Shown here: piece by piece, positions 26,571 through 38,600 of the stretch | How positions within the stretch are numbered: the stretch's first letter is position 1 | How the letters are laid out: each line of letters starts with the position of its first letter | NCBI RefSeq assembly: GCF_965363235.1 | Contig: NC_134840.1 | Coordinates: 97,166,416-97,230,415 of the forward strand | Source: Mytilus galloprovincialis | Lineage: Eukaryota > Mollusca > Bivalvia > Mytilida > Mytilidae | Reading direction: 5' to 3' | DNA length: 64,000 nt | Program-made: the position numbers and the translations under genes | The notes under the pieces: generated by a model | What the model saw: only the letters and a program-made list of their open reading frames with translations | Database searches by the model: none | What the model was told of the DNA's origin: nothing

Positions 26571-26984
26571 CTCTTGTGTAGAGATGTCATTTGCCAATCA
26601 TACCCAATCTTCATATTCTTAAACTTGTACTATTTTTTTCCTAATTTCAATTTATTATGCTCACATTACGCCTGTGCCTGTTTGAACTTTTATTATCACT
26701 GCATTATAGTTGTTTTTCTCATTTTCATTTTCATACCAACTGTTTTGTACAATTTCAGCACGTATGAGTTTTAAAAGCAGTCAATTTTGACTTAATAGAA
26801 ACACAATCAAATTATATGACCAGTGTTGATGATGTAATATTCAATTGTAACTTTAAATCAATTGGAAAAGTATTTTACTTTAAAACATGTATTTTTGTCT
26901 GTGTTGATATCTCGAAAGAAGCTGACGTTCAACTTTTCACTTTTTTACTTTCATCACAATAACACGTTACGCGTTTTACAAAGG

Positions 26985-27215
26985 AGGGGCGAAAGATACC
27001 AGAGGAAAAGTCAAACTCATCAATCGAAAATAACTTGACAACGCAATGGCTAAAAATGAAAAAGACAAACAGACAAATAAAATATAGTACACAAGTAACA
27101 ACATAGAAAAATGAAGACTTGGTAACACGAACCACACCAAAAATCTGGGGGTGATCTCCGGTGCTCCCGAAGGGTAAGAAGATCCTGCTCCACACGTGGC
27201 ACCACTCATGTTACA
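26985..27215 (-). repeat. Dispersed repeat (same family as 11480-11725), second minus copy
   Basis: Lies 0.9 kb from its sister copy at 26120 and shares the same block order. Two overlapping 88-residue frames arise from it and are not genes. Confidence 0.7.
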
Positions 27216-27304
27216 AACATGCAAAGTTTGTACACACCTCAAGAAAATTTAACCATGTAGTGATCGCTTTGTTCGTTCGTCTGTGTGTTAAATAAATACC
27301 CCGT

Positions 27305-27390
27305 TTTAGACTGTTGTTCTTGGATGTTGTCAATGTGCTATGTTGCGTATCTTGGATGTTGTCAATTTGCTATGTTGCGTATCTTGCTGA
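27305..27390. repeat. Tandem duplication, about 37-bp unit
   Basis: CTTGGATGTTGTCAATGTGC and TATGTTGCGTAT are repeated twice in a row with a single T/G difference. Confidence 0.7.
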
Positions 27391-29251
27391 ATTGATGAGT
27401 AAATATTTTGATATGATTGAAAATGAGACAACTATGATATCTTCCAGAGACTAAATGACGTAATGTTAGCACATTCTGTATGACTGGTTCGAAGTCATGG
27501 GCATGGAATTCTTTGTTATCGATGTTGTTTATGGTTGAAAGCCAGATGATGGCCTGTGGTTGTTTACATCATCAGTGGGATAGAAAAGGAGGTGTATCAC
27601 ACATTAGTATTTTATAATCTGACAAACCAAAAACAAACATTGAAAATATCAGCATGAACTTAAAGTTAATTGATTTATTGTTGATTGCTTAACGTCCAGT
27701 GGCAAAGATTCCATGCATGTTCAGGACGAACTTTAAGTTTAACTTAAAAAAATATAATATGAGTGCAAATTCAAATGTATGATACTAACTCCTTTGGTGT
27801 TTCTAGTTTGTTTTGCAATTTATATATAATTCTTTTTTCAAATCATAGTATTATAAATTAATTATTTGGGGTCAGATCAATCTAATTATACAAATGCTTT
27901 CGCGTATAATGTATTCAAGAATTTCCAAATCATTATTTTCAGTGATTTTTGTGTCTTTGATTTTTTTCAAATTAAAAGTTAGAGGTGGAAACATAAAAGC
28001 TAGTTAAACTTTTAAAAAACCCTTTTTCACCATTGATTGTAAAAAAAAAGAAAACGACCACCTTAGAGGGACACTAGCTACAAGATATGAAAAAAATTAA
28101 AATAGAATATGATTTCGTTTGGTTCCATCATTGAAAATGGTGAAATAATGAAGTAATACCTCGTTTTAGCAGTTCAATTTTGTCAAAATAAACAAAGAAA
28201 TATCGCTGGTCAATCATTCACTTGCAAGTGAAAAATTTGACCTCATTAAATCCTTATTCATGTGACCTTTAATTAAACCCATTCAGCCATTAAAAGAAAA
28301 TAATATCAACATTGAAATTGAAACAAAAATAAATCAATTCGTTGACTGATTCGATTCACACAAACATCATTCTTATACAGCTGGTTAAAGCGTTAATTGA
28401 CTTATTTTTTACCGATTACATGACATTAAACAGACCTAAAAACAATCTAACTGCACGAGGTCGCAATCTATTTATATTTATAATTCAAACGGGTTTTGTG
28501 ACCGTCGGTAGTATTCGGAGGCCTTCTCGATTGTTAATTAGATGATGGATTTTTGGTGTTTTAACGCAACTTTTAAGCGCTATTTCTAGTCTATTTCTCG
28601 GTGGCCAGTTTTATTGGTGTGGGAAAACTGACAACCTCAGTCAATTATTAAAGATTGGAGTCGAGTGCACCCGGCGGGGTTGTGGCCAGACTCACAACCT
28701 CAGTATTGACTGGCTACTGAATACAGCAGTAAAACTATTTAGACCGCTTGGTTACCGAGGACCATTAAATATATAACGAAATTTTGATATATATAATAGA
28801 GTACATGCTTTGTAAACTGTTTATTTCAGACTAATTGTAGTTTGGATAAACGTTTTAGTATGTAATAAATTGAATATGATAATTTGAATCTAATCAGGGA
28901 ACATGAATTTGACAGCTAGTGCCCCTTAAAGAACAATTATGTGTGTTTGCATATCGCTACTCAGAATTTGTAACAACAGACTGTTAGTCTCGTTAAGAAA
29001 TCCATCAATTGCTATTTGTTTCCAATTTAATTGTCACTAATAAAGTTTTATCCGTTCAAGGGATTTACATTATCCACAATTTATAGCTGTTAACATTTTA
29101 GTATGTAAGAAGTGTAAATGTAATGTCACTAATTGAAAATGTCACTTGTCATCATACAATAATTTTATTGATTCTCATTTTAGTTTATCTATATTCATAA
29201 AAAATTCAAAAGGCATTAGTATGTCCGACCATATTGCAAACGAGAACGTTT

Positions 29252-29947
29252 ATGCATATACAATCAGTGCATGGTATTAGTCTACGGGAGCAAATAAAAA
29301 CTAAAACATTTTTCATGAGCAGCATGGATTCTGTATGCTTAGAAAATATTACAAAGTCACAAAGGGACCCTTCATTTACCATTAAGGATACAACTGAAGT
29401 TTTTGCAAGTTCCTCTGCCACAAACGAAATGACAAAAACCGTGGACAGTTTGGCTGACATCACCGGACAGAACGATGAAAATCCCAATAGTTCAAACACT
29501 TCTCATCAATATGATTCAGGTAGTTCGAATGCTAATGGTAATGGCAATGCAACGGACAATAGAGCAATTAAGAAATCCACTAAATGTACATTTTCATACG
29601 ATGATGTTCCTGGTACTTCGAGAATGAGCCAGTCAGTTTCAATCTTGGATAATGGATACGACTTGCCTTGTTCTTCGACTTACAGAAGGATAAATGGAAC
29701 CAAAATCAGCAGGGACGGTTCCAACCAGGCCAATGTTATGAAAAGAACGAGATCTAGAATCAACAGTATGTACCATAGTAATTGGACGGAGGTTACCCTA
29801 AAAAGGAAGAGGATGAGGTTTCTATCTGCAGTAGTGTACCTAATCATAGTTGCCTCTATAGCGGTTGTTCTTACATGGTATTATTGGTTCGTCTGGAATC
29901 CGCCATGTATCAATTTGCCATGGAAACATAATAATTGCGCAGAAGAG
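29252..29947 (+). CDS. Second InaF-motif membrane protein, long N-terminal form
   Basis: An open frame with a cytoplasmic-type N-terminal region of about 190 residues (Ser/Asn/Asp-rich, containing SGSSNANGNGNATDN) and then a basic LKRKRMRFL run. This is followed by SAVVYLIIVASIAVVLTWYY and WFVWNPPC, a clear but divergent InaF motif: the leading Trp is lost, while Y...YY...W-x-P is kept. The exon most likely ends at the donor GAAGAG|GTAAGAG (29947/29948), because the frame beyond it runs into a palindromic element. At least one more exon is expected but was not found. The start is uncertain: ATGs at 29252, 29315 and 29324, of which 29324 has the best context (AGCATGG). It is a paralogue of the genes at 20.5, 32.6 and 35.2 kb. 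Confidence 0.75.
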
Positions 29948-29992
29948 GTAAGAGTAACAATAGGTTTTTTTACTGATCTGCAGGCAAATATC

Positions 29993-30105
29993 TCTTCATA
30001 TTGTTATTATAAATTTTGTCTTTGGCAATTCATTATCAAATTGTAGTTGTTATAGTAAAATTATGAATTGTCAAAGACAAAATTTAGATATAACAATATG
30101 AAGGT
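29993..30105. repeat. Hairpin of about 110 bp in the second InaF gene's downstream intron
   Basis: The left arm contains CTTCATATTGTTATTATAAA and TTTTGTCTTTGGCAATTCAT. The right arm holds their complements, ending ATATAACAATATGAAG. It is probably a fold-back element. Confidence 0.75.
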
Positions 30106-31329
30106 AAGAAGATCACTATGACACAGAAAAAACGGGTAGTATATAATAAAAAAGACAACAGCCCCAAAAATGAAGTACAAAGACAAAAGTATCCCACGAT
30201 ATACTACTAACAAGATAAAAATAGTGCTATCACTATAAAAAACCGGAGGTATTTATAAAATGCCAAGAAGGGTCAAAGTTTCTCATTCGCTATGTGTATT
30301 CGTCGTTACTTCGTAATTGCCTCATGCATTTTTCACCAAGGCTTTTCAGTCAACTTCAAGGTTCGTTATTCATAGTTGTTTGGACACTCCTTAAGCATTT
30401 TGCAGGTTATTACTTATACTTGAAGCATAATTTATAATAATATAATACACATTTATACGTACTGTATTGTTGTAAATCCAACAGGTTACGTTCAATATAC
30501 AAGTCTAAATTTTAGATCCTGATTTTAGATGTTCCGAGTTCTAGATGTTTTGGGTTATATAACACGTCTGTATTTTTATAATATCTGTGATTTTCCCCTA
30601 GACATTTATGATCCTAAATTTAACCTACTGGAAGTTAATAGACATAAAGTAGTTGTTTTCTCTTTGACCAATGGCGAATTATTGAAATGCGCCTCTCTCT
30701 TATCGTTATTGCTATGATATAGGCGACTAAGACAAATCTGCATGTCTGAGGATCTTTGACGACTTTTGAGTATCAATTAAACGTAGCTATAGAACAAGAA
30801 CAAATACGGAGAATGGTTTTATTGTAGCTTTTATACGAAAGTTAAAAATATATACATACCGTGGTTAATGTTAATTGGAAATTGCAAGTAGGAAATCTTA
30901 TAATGTGTCTATGTCAAATTTTAAACTGTATCCATCGAGAAATCTCAAAATTGATTACTTCTTATAAAACAGATCGATTAGAACTTATATATAGAGGTTA
31001 TTCAAATAAGTAGAACATATACATATATGCATATATCCACTAATTTTCTTTTTCTTTTATTTTGTCTTTTTATAATTCACAAATGTATACCTGAACTATG
31101 TCAACCTTAAAGTTTCTAATTACAAATACAGTTACAATTAGTTAAGATGTAGAAGGTTGGGATAGGTATTTCGTTTGTTTATTCTTCAAATTTTGGGTCA
31201 TTTTTCTATTCCTTATTCATTTTGCCGATTATTCGTTTCATTAAAGCACCAAATTTTTCTGTATTCTATATTAATTTTGATGGCTTTTTTTTCTTTTCTT
31301 ATTGTTTTGTTTATTCATAGATTATAGGA

Positions 31330-31510
31330 AGATGTGGTGTGAGTGCCAATGAGACAACTCTCCATCCAAATAATAATTTATAAAAGTAAACCATTATAGG
31401 TCAATGTACGGCCTTCAACACGGAGCCTTGGCTCACACCGAACAACAAGCTATAAAGGGCCCCAAAATTACAAGTGTAAAACAATTCAAACAGGAAAACC
31501 AACCGTCTCT
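31330..31510 (-). repeat. Dispersed GAGAGTTGTCTCATTGGC-family repeat
   Basis: Reverse orientation, AAGATGTGGTGTGAGTGCCA to AAAACAATTCAAACAGGAAA, including GGCCTTCAACACGGAGCC. It is non-coding. Confidence 0.7.
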
Positions 31511-32077
31511 ATAAATAGCATGTTTTACTTCTCTATTTTGTAAACCTCATTCAAACCCTGCTGTAGGGTAGGCATTCGTTTAATGTGTTTTATCCTTTTA
31601 TTTTGCCTTTTGATTAGTGACTTTCCGTTTTGAATTTTTCCTCGGAGTTCAGTACTTTTGTTATTTTACTCTTTGTTTCAGTCATTTAATTCAATGTAAC
31701 TGCTACCATCCGTATTTGTCTTTTCTTTTTCCTTTTATTTCTTATTTCTTTAATGATTTTTATTGATCATAACATTTCCTGTCCTTTTTTTTTATTGTAT
31801 GTTATTTTATCATCAAGTTTTGTTAATCTATTGATCAAAACAAAATAATAACACACTGTTGCAAAATGTATTGTTACGTAAAATTCATGGTACAATACCG
31901 TTAATAAGATAAAGAGCACCTCATTTCGGTTCCATTTCTTTTTCAAATTCCTCCTAATTTATAATTAACGACGAGATGGTAACCCAACATGTCCTACCCT
32001 GTTTCAAGACAAAAACGTTTCAACAACTAAACCGTGCTATACATAAGAAATAATATATTGACATAATACTATTCCCA

Positions 32078-32324
32078 TTACAGCTAATTTCCTACAGCAT
32101 GTAGAGCATTACTTCAGTTAGCTTGCTCACTTTTTTTTTTAGATTGTGCAATCATTAGGATAACACCCAATTAAATTCAAATATTATATATATACAGGTT
32201 AAACTATACCTATATATATTGTTTAAAGATGTAAATCTTATTTACAAAGCTTGTATAAACAATTATACAAAGCAAGCAAGCTAACCAAAGTTTTGCTTTA
32301 CATGCAGTAGGAAATTAGCTGTAA
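32078..32324. mobile_element. MITE copy 2 (TTACAGCT termini)
   Basis: 247 bp. The termini TTACAGCTAATTTCCTAC and GTAGGAAATTAGCTGTAA are nearly perfect inverted repeats, better preserved than in the copy at 8645. It lies about 290 bp upstream of the third InaF gene. Confidence 0.8.
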
Positions 32325-32546
32325 AACACTGACAGTAAAGTAAATTGATTGATTATGATATTGATATAAAAATGATGAAATATAAAAAAAAAAAAAATAA
32401 CACAACTTAACAATAGATCTTGCAACAGATGGCAAAATGATATTTTCCTTTACACCAAGTTGTGTAGACTGGTACTCTATCCTATATATGTTTGGCTCTA
32501 TACGTTTGTCTCTATAAATGAGAATCAGCCTTAGTTGTTTTTTCTT

Positions 32547-32553
32547 TATAAAG
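32547..32553 (+). promoter_or_regulatory. Candidate TATA box of the third InaF gene
   Basis: TATAAAG within TTTATAAAGGG, 56 bp before the ATG at 32609. An AT-rich ATATATAAATATATAAA run follows at 32574, so the true initiation element is ambiguous. Confidence 0.25.
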
Positions 32554-32608
32554 GGTACACTAAATAAAGGACAATATATAAATATATAAATTTACGTATG
32601 TGAGCAAA

Positions 32609-32887
32609 ATGGAAATAGATCATAGAAATAGAGAGACTATAATACGAACTGGAAACAGATCAAATATGGACTTTAAAAACTGTGACGAAATTAAAAGAAA
32701 ATGGACGAGATTTTTCGTTGTAATCTTATATCTGTGTACCGTTTCATTAAGTACCTTAGTTGTATCAGTGTACTATTATATATTCTGGACTCCACTTCCT
32801 AAGATATTTGTTGTAAGTTTGACAGAAAACGACGTCGGTGCTTCTTTGTCGGATGGAGGATTCCTTGTAGTGAATAGAAAAGGCTGA
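32609..32887 (+). CDS. Third InaF-motif membrane protein (92 residues, apparently single-exon)
   Basis: Starts at an ATG in strong context (AAAATGGAA) and ends with TGA. A short charged N-terminus (MEIDHRNRETIIRTGNRSN ...) leads to IKRKWTRFFVVILYLCTVSL and then STLVVSVYYYIFWTPLPK, which is the InaF signature. The tail is 25-30 residues with no N-glycosylation site. The basic run before the membrane span predicts a cytoplasmic N-terminus. It is shorter and more divergent than the first gene. A partner TRP-type channel is suggested only by family analogy. Confidence 0.78.
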   Translation: MEIDHRNRETIIRTGNRSNMDFKNCDEIKRKWTRFFVVILYLCTVSLSTLVVSVYYYIFWTPLPKIFVVSLTENDVGASLSDGGFLVVNRKG

Positions 32888-33589
32888 GGTAGGCGCAAGT
32901 TTGTTTAGATATAATCTTAAATAACCGATTAGAAACCTATTAAAATACATATTTAAAGAGAAAGATATATGACAGAATCCGTAACACCAGAATTACATAT
33001 ATCGTTCAGAGGACGGAAAGGTCGAGAGTTGTAATTGTATGTGAAAGATAATTTAAATTTATGAAAATATATTAAGATAACAAATTCAGAATCAGACGGG
33101 GGTACATTGCATACTATGATATCTGTTTATCTGATTGTTTGAACTTTGTCAAACTCACCAATTCAAAACAAAAATTATAAGAACTAAAATGTATCAGGTT
33201 ACTTACAGGGAATAGGGGTCGATTCAGCCATTATTAAAGGGGGTACCAACACTGGATAAAAGTGGAGTTACAACCGTATGTCCCTATTCAAAAGTATAAT
33301 TGATCGTCAAAAAAGGGGAGTTCAAACTCCCAGAACACTCCTGGATTTACCACTGGGGGATATAGGCTCATATTAACGACCAGTGTTTTAGTTCATATGA
33401 GCCGTCAGTCGAACGACATATAAGTGACTTACAAGGAATGTGAAACCAGAACAACGATTATATTATCATTGAATACCCTGATTTCAATACTAATTACGAT
33501 TTGTATTTTCTTTTTTTTTCACGAGTGATATTGAGTCATATCTTTACATGTTGGTATTTTACACTAATGTTACAGGTTAGAGTGAATGT

Positions 33590-33905
33590 TGGTGCCTGTT
33601 AAAATGTGTAAACCTGCTGCATTTGTATGCACTTGTCCTAAATAAAGAGCCTGTTGTTAGTGGTTGCAATTTGTTGGTGTGATTCATAAGTGTTTTCTGT
33701 TTCTCGTTTTTAAATGTAAACTAACCGTGTGTTTTCCTGTTTGAATTGTTTAACACTAGTAATTTTTGGGTCATTTATAGCTTGCTTTTCGATGTGAACC
33801 AATGCTCTGCTTTGAGTGCCATATTTTGACCTATAATTGTTAACATTTTATGCAATATTTGTAACTTGGATGGAGAGTTGTCTCATTGGCGCTCATACCA
33901 CATCT
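33590..33905 (+). repeat. Dispersed GAGAGTTGTCTCATTGGC-family repeat, long plus copy
   Basis: Runs from GGTGCCTGTTAAAATGTG through TTTTTGGGTCATTTATAGC to GGATGGAGAGTTGTCTCATT and CATACCACATCTTC. It lies between the third and fourth InaF genes. Confidence 0.7.
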
Positions 33906-34339
33906 TCTTATTTATATCATATACCCTGCCAATTTGAAAGTAACCAATACAATTGCTTGATAAATTGGCCATATCTCTTTTGTATATATAAATGTAAATA
34001 AGATTGCTATAACCGATACTTTGTAGAAATTATTACAGAATGACGGGATTGTTAACTGACAAACAAACCTATAATTACGTTATTATATTGTCTTTCAAAT
34101 CTTAATAGCATTATCACTTGATGTAATACAATATTGGTATTCTTATAGTTTCCATTGATCACAGTCATATTAACAAGGGATTCTCAATATAACAAAACAA
34201 TTCTATACAGATGATAAGATTAATGTTCCTCAAAACTCTCAGCAACAGAAGTCAACAGCATATTGGTGAGGCCAGAACTAAACGTATGTGTGTTTGACTG
34301 TCATACAATCTATCCTTTTTATTAAACCTCCAATTCTTT

Positions 34340-34465
34340 AAAAAGCGAGTGCCGGAATTTCTCGCTGCGTTGAAAACCCATTGGTGCACGACCTTCTGTT
34401 GTTATCTGCCGTTTGTTCGGGTTGACGTCTCTTTGAAATATTCCCCATTCCTATTCTCAATTTGA
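34340..34465 (-). repeat. Dispersed repeat (AATGGGGAATGTGTCAAAGAG family)
   Basis: Diverged reverse copy: ATTTCTCGCTGCGTTG through GTCTCTTTGAAATATTCCCC to ATTCCTATTCTCAATTT. Confidence 0.6.
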
Positions 34466-35209
34466 TTTTCGATTAATAGGCACTTTTAAAGCCAATAGTT
34501 TCCCCAAATGAATTCTAGATAATAAAAAAAAACTAAATCACTAACTCTTTTTTTTTTCTCCATCAGGTGACATTATATTAAACGCGGCTATATTTTGTTT
34601 GGCCTAATGAGAGAGAGAGTCTCAATTCTCATGATGCTGTTTTGAATTGATAATGCTTTAGAAGTGATTTTATGCAGGTTTAAGATTGGCTAAATGTTAA
34701 ATCATTGAACTTTCTTCTGGTAATGAAGTTTCACAGACGCAGATATTAGTCTTTATAGCTAATGTATAAATTTTTCCGTTGAATAGTTGGAAATATTCTA
34801 AAACGTAATCTGAATTGTTCATGTCGAAAGCGGAGGCAATATTCTTATACGTACAATCTTAATTGTTCATGTCGAAAGGATTAGAGCGATTGCATTGATT
34901 GAAACAATGAATGATTATAAACCAAATACAATTCCCAATAATTGCATTAAACATACGGTGGTTGTGTATTTCAAGATAATTGTGTTACAATCACAAACGA
35001 CTTAACATAGTTGCTCTTGTTAGTGAAACACGGAAGTCAATAAAATTTGATGTCAATCTGATTAGTTCTTGATCAATAATTGTCTGTTTGGATGTTAGAA
35101 ACAATACCATCATCATTATCTGTTGCCGAAAGTTATTATTGCATGACCAATCCTTTTGACTGGTATCATTTTACACCATGTGATGTTAGATACCAGTAGA
35201 GGTACCAGT

Positions 35210-35440
35210 ATGGATGCTGACAAATTTCCGAACGGCAAACATCGTGGTAATAAAAGTATGACAGCCCACTACCATCACAATAGGACCGAGTGGACATTTA
35301 AAACCCCATGGGTTCGAACTCTAACTGTTTTTATTTATCTTTTGTGTGTTTCTCTTTCTGCTATTATTCTTGGAGTTTATTATCTATTTTTCTGGGATCC
35401 CTGTGTGGGTAAATGCAGGCAGTTTGGAAACAATATGTAA
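35210..35440 (+). CDS. Fourth InaF-motif membrane protein
   Basis: From the ATG in best context (CCAGTATGGATG), the product has a His/Asn/Arg-rich N-terminus. It then has TPWVRTLTVFIYLLCVSLSA followed by IILGVYYLFFWDPCVGKC, a well-kept InaF motif (W-V-R, V-S-L-S-A-I-I-L, Y-Y, W-x-P). The frame closes with ATG-TAA, but the stop overlaps a perfect donor, AATAT|GTAAGT (35436/35437). The exon may therefore splice on to an unseen C-terminal exon. Another weaker donor is at GTGTGG|GTAAAT. An earlier ATG at 35183 is possible. Cys residues just after W-x-P are shared with the second gene. Confidence 0.76.
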   Translation: MDADKFPNGKHRGNKSMTAHYHHNRTEWTFKTPWVRTLTVFIYLLCVSLSAIILGVYYLFFWDPCVGKCRQFGNNM

Positions 35441-35511
35441 GTTTTTAAAAATCATTAAGTAACTGCAAATTGCTGAATGGTAAAAAAAATCTGGCTGTAA
35501 GAATAAAAAAG

Positions 35512-35630
35512 AAGATGTGGTATGATTGCCAATGAGACAACTCTCCACAAGAGACCAAAATGACACAGAAATTGTCGTACGGAATTCAACAATGAGCAAA
35601 GCCCATACTGCATAGTCAGCTATAAACAGT
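35512..35630 (-). repeat. Dispersed GAGAGTTGTCTCATTGGC-family repeat
   Basis: AAGATGTGGTATGATTGCCA through GAGACAACTCTCCACAAGAG to ATGAGCAAAGCCCATACTGC, just 3' of the fourth InaF gene. Confidence 0.75.
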
Positions 35631-38600
35631 TTTTTTCCACCCCGAACTACCCGTTGTAAATGCTTAGTTTTTAAAAAAAATTAACAAGTTGATATCGCTT
35701 CACTGTGACTAAATTAGACAAAAGTAAAATAACAATAATACCGATCAATGATCCTTTAAAAACACTCTTCCCTATTAAAAAGTATCAAACAGAAAGAAAA
35801 GGTTATTATGTAATGCTATTGTTTTATTTTTTTGTTCTGTGTCTGACATTTAAATGTCAAATATATTCGCTGTACATACGCTTTGGAAAATCTAAAATAA
35901 AAGATAAGATTAGATGTAAGATATTTTATTTTCAAATTATATAGGTTCGGGAATTGTGAAAATCTTAAACAAAACGGTTACCAATTTTAAACAAAGAAAC
36001 ACATGCAGCGCGTAATAAAATTCATCTCGACATTATTTGTAAAACTCTTATTTGCTTCTTTCATTGTGTCTTTTAAATACCAAATACGAATCAAAATATT
36101 TTTTTAAAACTTTTTCTTTGATGATGATACATTTGATATTACATGATTTGAAATTTACGAGTAAAAAAGACATATATATAGTCTCATCTGGACTGACATA
36201 CTGAGAATTCTAAACAACAGTAAAAGCGCTGTTCCTTTGATGTTAGGTTCTTCATGTGCGCGTTGTGATCTTGTCATGAATGAGTTGTATCTTTTCTTTC
36301 GATTCTGAAGTGATGATCGCATTAACTATTACATGATTCATTGATGATAATTTTCTTAATGTCAAGTGGCAAATATTTCATGCATATTCCTGACAAGAAC
36401 ATATTATCATTGATGGTAATTTTTCCTAATTTCCAGTGGCAAATATTTCATGCATAGTCAGCCTGACAAGAACATGTAACAGGTATACTCTGCCGATCGA
36501 CCTGTGGTTAATTAAGTGCAAGAATGTTGGGATCGAAAAAAACAATGAGGGATGAAGGTTTATATGGGCAGATAGTGTAACTTAAAATACTACTGACTAA
36601 TTTGATAACATAATTATAGTTTATCAAATCAATCTCAGTATACTTTACTACAATTGTAAATTCTTTAGATTTTGAAATGTAAAAAGTATATGCGTTCAAC
36701 TCGACATTTACAATATTTATATGTCACAAAACAGCTGTGACTTTCTTGTATGTAACGTTGTAAAGCTACTTTCGAGGATTAATGAAAATGGTTTGTTGGT
36801 ATGGGTGGATACCTTAGTCATGTTTTGAAAAATTCTTTATATAAAAACTTATATAGGATATAATTTGCATTAGTTTTGTATTTGAGCAATTAAGTAATTT
36901 CGTGGTTTACCTATTACCAGGAAAGAGCATGGATTAAGTAACACGCAGAATAGAAAAAGAAGAAAGAAAAAAAAAACAACGCACCCCTTTTAAAAAACAG
37001 CAGCAATCTCTCGAGGTTTATTTTTGTGCACATATTTTTAACTCATACAATGATGTACAGTGATATTGTTTGCCTTAAATTACCGGAGAATAAAGGCTTT
37101 TCCCTCTGGAGAAGAATCCCATTTTGAAAAAAAATGGCTTAAAATTATTCCCAAAAATACAATTTTTTCCCCAAACAGTGCAGTCTCAGTAATAATTGGA
37201 CATGAATACAAACCGAAAAACACTCCAGGTAAACATTTTTCATGTCTAAAATGACTATATGTGCAGATTTGAGGGTCTATTTATGTATCATCACTGACAA
37301 TAAGGGGTCTTATTTCATATGAGGGTTTACCTCTTGAATGGGGGTCTGCAAATTGAAGTTCCAGTCAAATTCATGGTTTATATTTTCCCAAATTGATAAA
37401 AATGACGCATATTTTCCCAATAAAAAAGAGTAGAGGTAATTTTGAAAAAAGCCAACAATATCACTGATGTATATTGAACGTCTATTTGATTTTCAGTAAA
37501 CAGAGAAAAAAAGTAAAAAAATCACGATTTTAGTTTAAAAAAATGTTTCTTTATGCATACTGAAACAGTTTAGACGGTTTGATATAATACGAACATTACA
37601 TTTACTATTTAAAAAAAAGCAACGCACAATGTTATAATGCGCTTGAAGATTTGACAGTACGTACTACAATCCTTATTCAGTTCCATTCATCTTCAAAAAT
37701 AGTTTATCAAATATGTTATATCGTGGTATAGATAATAAAGAATGGGAACGGGAAATGTGTCAAAGAGACAATGTCTACCAAACCAAAATAAACAGAACAC
37801 CAGCTGGTGCTGTAGAAGATGATGCTCATTTTCTTTATAATTGCACAAAATGAGAATGAAATATATTGCGTACGTAGCATTTCAAAAGTTACTGCTTATC
37901 GTTATAATTTAAACAGCTGGCCTTTTAGTGTAGAAAATGTTAAGTAACTTAAAATAGTATGTAATATCAGAGACATATAATACAAGTATCTTCTTTAAGA
38001 TTATTATATACATACATACTTTAAATTTTGACTGTATATACTTATAGATTTGACCTTGACACACATAATAAATTAAAATGGAAGATATATACTGATTAGT
38101 ATTAGTGTTTCTATTAAAACGTTTTCTTATATCCGAACGACATCGTCACCGAGTTACCTATAGCTTCGCTGGCATCAATTTAGACTTAAATATATATAAT
38201 ATAATTATGTTTACCATGCCAGTCAGTCTTTAAGGTATATTCCCTGGTGTCAGCTCTGGTTTCTTACTTGCTGCTTACAGAGGAGAACTGTAAACATGCT
38301 GAACCTTCTTCGCTAGACAATTTTTTGTGTATATTTTTGTATGTATGTTTACAGTTTTGGCTGCAGGATCCCTTTACATGGATTATTGTCACATGTTTAC
38401 AGTTTTGGCTGCAGGATCCCTTTTATATGTAATATTGTCACATTAATCTATTATGTCTGTTTGGATTGTTCACCAAATTTTGTCAATAGAACACACCTAT
38501 AAACAACTGTCATATGTTTATCTAGCTATACAACCAGATTTAACGCACCATTTTTCGGGAAATGCCAATACCAAGTGAGGAATATGTTTTTTCATTTGTT

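Noticed and set aside
26976..27242. Overlapping 88-codon minus frames with hydrophobic stretches
   Set aside because: They lie in a dispersed repeat whose sister copies (11480, 26120) do not keep the same frame.
37060..37254. 64-codon frame with FPSGEESHFEKKW
   Set aside because: Looks like a dispersed non-coding repeat with a chance open frame; no splice sites that would extend it.
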